Shown: one piece after another, positions 8,761 through 14,215 of the stretch
Numbering within the stretch: the first letter of the stretch is position 1
How the letters are laid out: each line of letters begins with the position of its first letter
Assembly (NCBI GenBank): GCA_946624065.1
Contig: CAMORT010000043.1
Span: 1 to 20,211 of the forward strand
Origin: F23-D06 sp002392325
Lineage (GTDB): Bacteria > Bacteroidota > Bacteroidia > Bacteroidales > WCHB1-69
DNA length: 20,211 nt
Reading direction: 5' to 3'
Notes under the pieces: model-generated
What the model was told of the DNA's origin: nothing
Databases searched by the model: none
Seen by the model: the letters and a program-made list of their open reading frames with translations, nothing else
Program-made: the position numbers and the translations under genes

Positions 8761-9645
8761 TTAAAGTTGTACTAATTTGTGTATTTCGTTGGAAAGATTG
8801 TCGGAAACAGGTACCAAGGGCAGGCGGAGCACATTCTTGATCTTGCCTTGTGCCGCGAGAATGGCTTTAATGCCGCTCGGATTGCCCTCTTTGAAACAGG
8901 CCTGAGAGATGTCAAAGAGCTTGTCGTGATACAATCGGGCCTTGATGAACTGGTCATTCATGGCCAGATGCACCATGTTGGCGGTTTCAGCGGGATAGGC
9001 GTTGGCCAGCACGGAGATAAGGCCGTCCATGCCAGCTGCCATCAGGGGCAGTGTGATGAGGTCGTCGCCGGAGATGACTAGGAAATCCTTCGGCTTGTGG
9101 TTCAGCAGATAGAGGATTTGTTTCACATTGCCGGAGGCCTCCTTGATGCCGATGACATTAGGGTTGCTCTCCGCAATGCGTATGGTGGTTTCAGCCAACA
9201 TGTTGCAAGATGTTCGCCCGGGCACATTGTATAGGATGACGGGTAGGGGAGAACTCTTGGCCACGGCCTTGTAGTGCTCAATCAGTCCCAGTTGGCTGGG
9301 CTTGTTATAGTATGGGGTAACGGAAAGAATGGCGTCAATGGGGAGTTTGCAGGCATCCTTGATGTTGGCCAGGATGCTTTGGGTACTCGGACCGCCAAGT
9401 CCCATAAGCATGGGGAGCCGACCGGCATTTACGGAGGCAATGCACCGCACGATGTCCAGTCGCTCCGATTTCGACATGGTGGGATACTCGCTGGTGGTGC
9501 CCAAGGCCAGCAGGTAGTCAACCTTGTTCGTGATCAGGTTCTCCACCAGCTTTTCCAGATTTGGAAAGTCCACCTTGCCGTCAACAGTGAACGGAGTGAC
9601 GACCGCTACACCAATACCCTTGAATTTATCCACACTATTTGTCAT
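8761..9645 (-). CDS. dapA: 4-hydroxy-tetrahydrodipicolinate synthase (DapA)
   Basis: Condenses pyruvate with aspartate semialdehyde, the first committed step to diaminopimelate and lysine. The TIM-barrel protein is 294 residues, normal for DapA. Schiff-base lysine K168 lies in VIGIKEASG; Y139 and R144 lie in LYNVPGRTS; T50/T51 lie in LGTTSEYPT; PYYNKP occurs at 111-116. The usual glycine of GTTGE is serine here, a small change next to the catalytic threonines. The start overlaps the last 11 bases of the upstream DUF6913-like gene, implying coupled translation, and the M14 peptidase gene begins 8 bases after the stop. Related aldolases (N-acetylneuraminate lyase) share the barrel, but the motif set and length fit DapA better. 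Confidence 0.92.
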   Translation of the reverse strand: MTNSVDKFKGIGVAVVTPFTVDGKVDFPNLEKLVENLITNKVDYLLALGTTSEYPTMSKSERLDIVRCIASVNAGRLPMLMGLGGPSTQSILANIKDACKLPIDAILSVTPYYNKPSQLGLIEHYKAVAKSSPLPVILYNVPGRTSCNMLAETTIRIAESNPNVIGIKEASGNVKQILYLLNHKPKDFLVISGDDLITLPLMAAGMDGLISVLANAYPAETANMVHLAMNDQFIKARLYHDKLFDISQACFKEGNPSGIKAILAAQGKIKNVLRLPLVPVSDNLSNEIHKLVQL

Positions 9646-10171
9646 AACCGGTAAGCATTTTGGTGTAGGTGTATATCTCTTTCAAATAAGATTGATTGTC
9701 TTTCAGCGATTTGTCCATGAACAGGTCGTAGAGTGTGCTGTTTTCCGGCTCGCGTCCGATGATGAATTTGGCGTTCGACAGGGATAGAATGGCTCTCACC
9801 GGCAGGTTGTAACGGTAGTTGAAGTCAATCAGCACATCAAAGTCCTTTTGGATGAAATCTTGCACCTGTACCATGGTGGGATTCCCGTACCAGTTCAGGT
9901 GTTTGTTGGAAAAATAATCGGCCGAGAGTTGCTGCAGGCAGAAAAAAGGCACTTCTTTTTCGTTGATGTATCCGATGAGTTTGACATTCTGTCCGGTTGC
10001 CTGCAACATGCTGAAGACACGGAATATATCCTTATAGGAGTTCTCATCGGTGATTTCACACAAAATGCCTATGGTTCTCGCTTGCTGCAAAGAAAGTATT
10101 TGGCGCTGTCTAACTTTCTTGTTTTCAGTAAGATACTTCTGTAGGAAATAGTTTTTTATTTTGGAAAACAT
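9635..10171 (-). CDS. DUF6913-like conserved hypothetical protein
   Basis: A 178-residue cytoplasmic protein without signal peptide or membrane segment. It begins with a basic helix (MFSKIKNYFLQKYLTENKKV) and continues with alternating beta/alpha predicted segments: RTIGILCEI, VKLIGYI, FDVLIDFNY, AKFIIGR. It resembles the Bacteroidota family I know as DUF6913, whose function is unknown; the assignment is from memory of family features. The gene overlaps the start of dapA by 11 bases, so the two are almost certainly cotranscribed. I recall a protein of this kind beside dapA in other Bacteroidota, which would hint at a role linked to that pathway or merely at operon conservation. ATG 10171 sits about 30 bases downstream of a good promoter. 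Confidence 0.75.
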   Translation of the reverse strand: MFSKIKNYFLQKYLTENKKVRQRQILSLQQARTIGILCEITDENSYKDIFRVFSMLQATGQNVKLIGYINEKEVPFFCLQQLSADYFSNKHLNWYGNPTMVQVQDFIQKDFDVLIDFNYRYNLPVRAILSLSNAKFIIGREPENSTLYDLFMDKSLKDNQSYLKEIYTYTKMLTGYDK

Positions 10172-10200
10172 AGTGGCCGTATGTATATTTTAAAAACTTG

Positions 10201-10230
10201 CAAATATACAAAAAAAAATAGCGGCAGCAA
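10201..10230 (-). promoter_or_regulatory. Promoter of the DUF6913-dapA-M14 unit, embedded in the lpxC terminator
   Basis: On the minus strand TTG (complement of 10228-10230) is followed by exactly 19 bases and then TATATTTG (complement of 10201-10208). This matches the Bacteroidota -33 TTTG / N19-21 / -7 TAnnTTTG pattern. The -33 element lies in the loop of the terminator hairpin and the spacer includes its T-tract. Confidence 0.65.
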
Positions 10231-10241
10231 CCTGCCGCTAT
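10211..10241 (-). terminator. Intrinsic terminator of lpxD-lpxC
   Basis: A perfect 10-bp stem, ATAGCGGCAG (10218-10227) with CTGCCGCTAT (10232-10241), has a 4-base loop. Read on the minus strand it is followed by a run of T from the A-tract at about 10210-10217. It lies about 90 bases after the lpxC stop. The plus-strand side lacks a T-tract, so it works leftward only. A weaker inverted repeat (10269-10292) lies between it and lpxC. Confidence 0.88.
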
Positions 10242-10330
10242 CAAACCATTAACCTATGTAAGATAATCGAAAACTATTCATGATAGTTTTTCAAAATCGT
10301 ATAGTGCTTTACGCAGAATATTTTTTTTTG

Positions 10331-11245
10331 TTACAAAATTACAAGATTTTCTTTGATTTTTTTTGCAAAGGAGGTGTTGGCGAAGTGTCCGGGCCTGTTG
10401 GCGACGATCTCCGCGCGCAGCGGTAACCCCAGTAAATAGAGGTCTCCGATGAGGTCGAGCAGCTTGTGGCGTGCCGGCTCGTTAGGATGTCTCAAGGTAA
10501 TGTTGTTGAGCACATGATCGGGGGTTACGGTGATGTCTTTTTTGTTGAAGAATTCCGCCAATTGCTTTAAAACGGCTTTTTCGGGTATCTCATCCACGAA
10601 AACGATGGCATTGTCCAGGTCACCGCCTCGGATCAGATTGTTCTGGATGAGGAATTGCAATTCGTTGAGAAAAACAAATGTGCGGCAGTTATAGACATCC
10701 GGATAAAAATCCTCCAGATTGTTCAGTACGGCCTGCTGTTTGGAAAGCACTTTGGTCTCGTAGTCCACATTGACGGTCATCTTGAAATGGTCGGCGGGTT
10801 TGATGGTCAGTTCAACCTGCTGTTCGGGAATGGAGAATGTGATTTCCTCCTTAACGGTGGCGAAATGGCGTGGAACATTTAGTTTTTTTATGCCAACTTC
10901 TTTGATGAGTTCGATGTAAACTCTTGAACTCCCGTCCAATATGGGCGTTTCGGGTCCCATCATCTTGACGAGTATATTGTCCAAGGACAGGCCGGACAAT
11001 GCGGCCATCAGGTGTTCGATAGTATATACCTCTGCCTTGCCGTCTTTGATGGCGGTGCCGCGTGAGGTGTCGAACACGTTTTCAGGGATGGCTTTTACTA
11101 CAGGACATCCTGGAATGTCGGTGCGCATAAACTGGATACCCGAGTCGGCGGGTGCCGGTTCGAGTGTGACAGTCACTTGTTGGCCAGTGTGTAATCCTTT
11201 TCCCGATATGGATACCGGGGATGCGATAGTGTTTTGATAATTCAT
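10331..11245 (-). CDS. lpxC: UDP-3-O-acyl-N-acetylglucosamine deacetylase (LpxC), not fused to FabZ
   Basis: Zinc deacetylase catalysing the committed step of lipid A synthesis in the cytoplasm. All key residues are present: E77 and H78 in EHLMAAL, D104 in ILDGSS, and H260 and D264 in HKLLDLIGD, with the general acid H287 in RPGH. The two-domain LpxC fold is complete at 304 residues, the same length as the proteobacterial enzyme. In many Bacteroidota lpxC is fused to a C-terminal FabZ dehydratase and followed by lpxA. Here the protein stops about 17 residues after RPGH, where that fusion would continue, and a terminator follows without any FabZ or LpxA remnant. lpxD ends 26 bases upstream, so the two form an operon. 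Confidence 0.95.
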   Translation of the reverse strand: MNYQNTIASPVSISGKGLHTGQQVTVTLEPAPADSGIQFMRTDIPGCPVVKAIPENVFDTSRGTAIKDGKAEVYTIEHLMAALSGLSLDNILVKMMGPETPILDGSSRVYIELIKEVGIKKLNVPRHFATVKEEITFSIPEQQVELTIKPADHFKMTVNVDYETKVLSKQQAVLNNLEDFYPDVYNCRTFVFLNELQFLIQNNLIRGGDLDNAIVFVDEIPEKAVLKQLAEFFNKKDITVTPDHVLNNITLRHPNEPARHKLLDLIGDLYLLGLPLRAEIVANRPGHFANTSFAKKIKENLVIL

Positions 11246-11271
11246 TATGATGGTTGTGTTTACTATGATTC

Positions 11272-12282
11272 TTACTTTTGGAGGTCTTTGACCTGTTGGA
11301 ATAAATCCGGTAGTTTACGGCGATAGACGATGAGCCTTTTTTCCTCGTTGAGAGGAATAGCGGGGTTGCCGAGGTACATGCCGCGTTTCAGGGAGTGCGA
11401 AACACCGGCTTGTGCACCGATCACGGTTCCGTCATCCACGGTGATGTGCCCTGCCACGCCGGCTTGTCCGGCCAGGATGCAGTGCTTGCCAACCTTGGCG
11501 GAGCCGGCAATGCCCACTTGCGCGGCCATGCCTGTGCCCTCACCGATGGTGACATTGTGCGCGATCTGCACCAGATTGTCAATCTTCACATTGTCCTCAA
11601 TCTTCGTGGACCCCATGGTAGCACGGTCAATACAGGTGTTAGCGCCGATTTCCACATTGTTGCCGATGACCACATTGCCAATTTGCGGAATCTTAAGATA
11701 CTGTCCGTCCTGTGCGGCAAAGCCGAACCCGTCGGCGCCGATAACCGCTCCAGCGTGCAGGATGCAGTCGTTGCCGATCACGCAGTCGGCATACACTTTC
11801 ACGCCAGCGTTCAGCGTAGTGCGGTCGCCAATCTTCACATTGTCGCCCAAGCACACCTGCGGATAGATGCGTGCGCCGTTGCCGATGACCACATTTTCAC
11901 CAATGCTGACAAATTCGCCGATATAGACATTCTGTCCGATTTTGGCGGACTCCGCTATGCAGGCCTTGTCGGAAATGCCGACCTTGGCGTTCTGCATCAT
12001 GGTTTCCTGGTAGAAGTTCAGCAGTTTGGCGAAAGCCAGATACGAGTTCTCCACTTTGATGAGCGTGCAAGGCACCTCTTTTTCAGGAGTGAAGCTCGCA
12101 TTCACAATCGCTGCGGTGGCTTTGGTGTCGTATATGTAATGGGTGTATTTCGGATTGGAAAGAAAAGTGAGGCCGCCGGGCACTCCCTCCTCAATTTTGC
12201 AGATGGTGGTGATTACATCTTGAGGGTTTCCAACCACCTCTGCTGCAAGTAATTCTGCAATCTGTGAAACCGTATATTTCAT
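11272..12282 (-). CDS. lpxD: UDP-3-O-(3-hydroxyacyl)glucosamine N-acyltransferase (LpxD)
   Basis: Adds the second 3-hydroxyacyl chain to the lipid A precursor made by LpxC. The 336-residue protein has the N-terminal uridine-binding domain (KIEEGVPGGLTFLSNPKY, about residues 29-46), then a left-handed parallel beta-helix of hexapeptide repeats (about 100-305, for example VYIGEF, VVIGNG, VKIGDR, VVIGNN). Catalytic H242 lies in DNLVQIAHNV. The ATG at 12282 gives MKYTVSQIAELL, matching the family start. An in-frame TTG at 12303 falls inside the -7 box and is rejected. lpxC follows after 26 bases. Confidence 0.94.
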   Translation of the reverse strand: MKYTVSQIAELLAAEVVGNPQDVITTICKIEEGVPGGLTFLSNPKYTHYIYDTKATAAIVNASFTPEKEVPCTLIKVENSYLAFAKLLNFYQETMMQNAKVGISDKACIAESAKIGQNVYIGEFVSIGENVVIGNGARIYPQVCLGDNVKIGDRTTLNAGVKVYADCVIGNDCILHAGAVIGADGFGFAAQDGQYLKIPQIGNVVIGNNVEIGANTCIDRATMGSTKIEDNVKIDNLVQIAHNVTIGEGTGMAAQVGIAGSAKVGKHCILAGQAGVAGHITVDDGTVIGAQAGVSHSLKRGMYLGNPAIPLNEEKRLIVYRRKLPDLFQQVKDLQK

Positions 12283-12300
12283 GTGCGTTGAATTTGGCGG

Positions 12301-12308
12301 CAAAGATA
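12301..12308 (-). promoter_or_regulatory. -7 box for lpxD-lpxC
   Basis: On the minus strand TATCTTTG fits TAnnTTTG and lies 18 bases before the lpxD ATG. That implies a very short leader. No clear -33 box is seen. Confidence 0.5.
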
Positions 12309-12339
12309 CATTTTTTTGGTGAATTGGGGCGCATAGGGC

Positions 12340-12475
12340 GAAATGGTAATTGGAATGAAAGGTTAAAAAGGGTAAAGGTGGAAGGGTGTGGGGAGTTTGT
12401 TTGCTGGGGTATGGGAAAAGGGTGGAAAAAATATTTTTGAAAATGTTGGATGGAAAGATAAAAAGTGTATTTTTG
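12340..12475 (+). other. Nearly cytosine-free, G-run-rich intergenic stretch
   Basis: Between lpxD and the tRNA gene, 136 bases contain a single C (12404). They carry G-runs at 12370-12372, 12384-12386, 12390-12393, 12406-12409, 12413-12415 and 12420-12422. The runs from 12384 on are close enough together to form a G-quadruplex in principle. No protein-coding sequence is supported here; the right end overlaps the tRNA promoter. Confidence 0.6.
12446..12475 (+). promoter_or_regulatory. Bacteroidota promoter of tRNA-Ser
   Basis: TTG at 12446-12448, a 19-base spacer, then TATTTTTG at 12468-12475. This matches the -33/-7 pattern and ends 24 bases before the tRNA. Confidence 0.7.
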
Positions 12476-12499
12476 CACCCGATTTCAAAAACGAAACCC

Positions 12500-12586
12500 G
12501 GAGAGGTGGGTGAGTGGCTGAAACCAACAGTTTGCTAAACTGTCGATGGGGAAACCTATCCGCGAGTTCGAATCTCGCCCTCTCCG
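12500..12586 (+). tRNA. tRNA-Ser(GCU)
   Basis: An 87-base class II tRNA. Acceptor stem GGAGAGG pairs with CCTCTCC (12579-12585) and G is the discriminator. The anticodon stem ACAGT/ACTGT encloses the loop TTGCTAA, giving anticodon GCT at 12534-12536 (reads AGC/AGU serine codons). A long variable arm GATGGG/CCTATC and the T arm GCGAG-TTCGAAT-CTCGC complete the fold. The 3' CCA is not encoded. Confidence 0.97.
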
Positions 12587-12595
12587 CAAAACAAT

Positions 12596-12625
12596 CGAGT
12601 GATTTTTTTTCACTCGTTTTTTTTT
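12596..12625 (+). terminator. Intrinsic terminator after tRNA-Ser
   Basis: Stem CGAGTGA (12596-12602) with TCACTCG (12610-12616), a seven-T loop, followed by nine T. It lies ten bases after the tRNA and separates it from the downstream secreted-protein gene. Confidence 0.88.
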
Positions 12626-12631
12626 ACTATC

Positions 12632-12645
12632 AATAATTAATTATT
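12632..12645. promoter_or_regulatory. 14-bp AT palindrome upstream of the small T9SS protein
   Basis: AATAATTAATTATT is a perfect palindrome between the tRNA terminator and the ATG at 12711. It could be an operator, or chance in AT-rich sequence. No TAnnTTTG box was found between it and the gene. Confidence 0.25.
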
Positions 12646-12710
12646 ACGGAATTTTTCTATTAAAATTTTCTAAAATTAACAAAACTTAATTGTTCATTAA
12701 AATTATAGTT

Positions 12711-13430
12711 ATGAAAAGATTTTTTACTCTGTTTGCAGCCATGTGTCTGGTAGTGGCATTGAATGCTCAAAATGTTGATTATCAATTACTCGGATTTGTT
12801 GATAATGGAGACCAGCCGAGTCTGATTGAAGAATTGCGTATTGGTATGAACGAGGATCTCACAGTTAATCTTGCCATTGTGAACAATGGTCCTGATGAAC
12901 TTGCATCTGGTGACTCATTAAAATGTACGATCTCGGTAAATGGATTGTCTCTGGCACAAGGTGGCTATAGTTATGCCCAATTATCACAATATGAGTTGTT
13001 GACTGTTGGCTCAGCTTGGGTGGCTCAGCTTGGCCTCTTCAATGCATCCGTCATGGATGCCTATCCTCAATATTTCGGAAATGAATTTGATCTCTGCATC
13101 ACATTGAGTAATAACATTGCTACGGATTCAGATCCTTCTAACAATACGAGTTGCATCCGCGTTTATCGTGGAGATGTGGGCGTTGAGGATTTTGTGTCTG
13201 ACGTTATTAAAGTTTATCCGAACCCTGCCACGGATGTGATTAATGTTGCCAATGCTGAAGGTGCTCAAATCAGCGTTTTTGACATGAGCGGTCGCAGAAT
13301 CTGCTTTGTAGAGAGAGCTTCCGCTAACGAATCTATTGATGCTTCCGCTATCGCCAAAGGCATGTATATCGTTAGAATCGTGGACGGTAAGAATAATATC
13401 ACAACCAAGAAAGTCAGCGTTGTCCGCTAA
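12711..13430 (+). CDS. Small secreted protein with T9SS type A sorting domain
   Basis: A 239-residue protein of unknown function. Residues 1-19 are a signal peptide (MKRFFTLFAAMCLVVALNA before QN). The middle (about 21-155) reads as a beta-rich, CARDB-like adhesion or binding domain: DLTVNLAIVNNGPDELASGD and DLCITLSNNIATDSDPSNN. It has cysteines at about 72, 129 and 148. From about 165 the T9SS type A tail follows: VYPNPATDVINV at 168-179, FDMSGRRI, AKGMYIVRIVDG and terminal KVSVV. With no enzymatic motif, it is best viewed as a T9SS-exported surface or adhesin-like protein. The ATG at 12711 is preferred over an in-frame TTG at 12690 because it begins directly at the signal peptide. The gene is more AT-rich than its neighbours and stands alone between two terminators. 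Confidence 0.85.
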   Translation: MKRFFTLFAAMCLVVALNAQNVDYQLLGFVDNGDQPSLIEELRIGMNEDLTVNLAIVNNGPDELASGDSLKCTISVNGLSLAQGGYSYAQLSQYELLTVGSAWVAQLGLFNASVMDAYPQYFGNEFDLCITLSNNIATDSDPSNNTSCIRVYRGDVGVEDFVSDVIKVYPNPATDVINVANAEGAQISVFDMSGRRICFVERASANESIDASAIAKGMYIVRIVDGKNNITTKKVSVVR

Positions 13431-13450
13431 ACGCATACACTAAGAAATTC

Positions 13451-13478
13451 AAGGCCCGCATGCATGCGGGCCTTTTTT
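13451..13478 (+). terminator. Intrinsic terminator after the small T9SS protein
   Basis: A perfect palindrome with core GGCCCGCATGCATGCGGGCC is followed by TTTTTT. It lies 20 bases after the stop codon. The minus-strand side lacks a T-run, so it mainly serves the plus strand. Confidence 0.9.
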
Positions 13479-13544
13479 GTCTCGTAAAAGCGGTTGTCGG
13501 ATTGACTGATCAGTGAACAATTGGGAAAGAATATGTAAGCAAGA

Positions 13545-14177
13545 TTACTTATTTCCCAAATACACAACCACCACACCTTCTGAATGCAGTTCAATGGTGA
13601 ATTCGTTGCTCAGTGCTTCGTTCAAACTCCCTTCCCAAAAATGCTTGAAACAGCGCTTTTTGACTGGATATTTCAATCCGTGGAATGTCAAAGGAAGGTG
13701 TTCGTTTTTACAGAACACGGATACTTGCTCTCCGGGAAAAGAGGGAATGTTGGTGGTTTGGCGGATGGCCAAAAAACGGCCATGGTCCGTTATCATCATT
13801 AAATCCAATTGGTCGCTATAAGTGGCCATGATGCTGAGGTTGGCAATGAAATGATCATCGCGCAAACCGTTGCACCCTATCATTGCGATATGGTCCAGAT
13901 GTTTAGCCAGACAATATTTTAGGGCTTTCTGAAGGTCGTTGTATTCAGTGGCTTTGTCCTGGTGCGTACAATGTTGCCAGCATTGCAGTTCCTCAGCATT
14001 AACCGAGTCAAGATCGCCTACCAGAGCGGTCGGTTCAAATCCGGCGGTTGTCAGTTTGTGCACCGCTCCGTCGCAACATACAATCTCCTTGGCATTGCGA
14101 AGGATTTCCAGCGCGGTATCCCCCGTTGGAAACGCCCCATTAGCTACAATAACCGTATGGTATTGACCTGCGATCAT
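13545..14177 (-). CDS. Thiamine pyrophosphokinase
   Basis: Transfers pyrophosphate from ATP to thiamine, giving thiamine diphosphate in the cytoplasm. The 210-residue length is normal. Motifs: VANGAFP near 11-17, CCDGA near 34-38, GDLDS at 54-58, the acidic QDKATEYNDLQKAL segment at 73-86, and GLRDDHFIANL at 104-114. These match the ATP- and metal-binding N-domain. The C-domain carries the thiamine-site-like SLNEALSNEFTIEL segment near 185-198. The gene starts 38 bases after the stop of the GT3-GT35 fusion on the same strand with no terminator between, so cotranscription is likely; no metabolic link is obvious. An inverted repeat (TTGGGAAA/TTTCCCAA) spans its stop codon. Confidence 0.9.
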   Translation of the reverse strand: MIAGQYHTVIVANGAFPTGDTALEILRNAKEIVCCDGAVHKLTTAGFEPTALVGDLDSVNAEELQCWQHCTHQDKATEYNDLQKALKYCLAKHLDHIAMIGCNGLRDDHFIANLSIMATYSDQLDLMMITDHGRFLAIRQTTNIPSFPGEQVSVFCKNEHLPLTFHGLKYPVKKRCFKHFWEGSLNEALSNEFTIELHSEGVVVVYLGNK

Positions 14178-14215
14178 ATCTAATAGATACTTGATAATCG
14201 TTTATCACTGAAAAT

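Noticed and set aside
10269..10292. Inverted repeat GAAAACTAT/ATAGTTTTTC after lpxC as a regulatory hairpin
   Set aside because: The stem is AT-rich with a bulge and a much stronger terminator lies just beyond it.
11395..12252. A 285-codon open frame on the plus strand across lpxD
   Set aside because: It is antisense to the hexapeptide repeats of lpxD, whose regular codons keep the opposite strand open; its protein has no family features.
12191..12478. A 95-codon minus-strand open frame spanning the lpxD start and the intergenic stretch
   Set aside because: Its proline/phenylalanine-rich composition arises from the C-free G-rich strand, and it overlaps lpxD in another frame.
13521..13559. 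Inverted repeat TTGGGAAA/TTTCCCAA around the thiamine pyrophosphokinase stop as a terminator
   Set aside because: It has a long loop and no T-run follows the stem on the minus strand; at best a weak hairpin.
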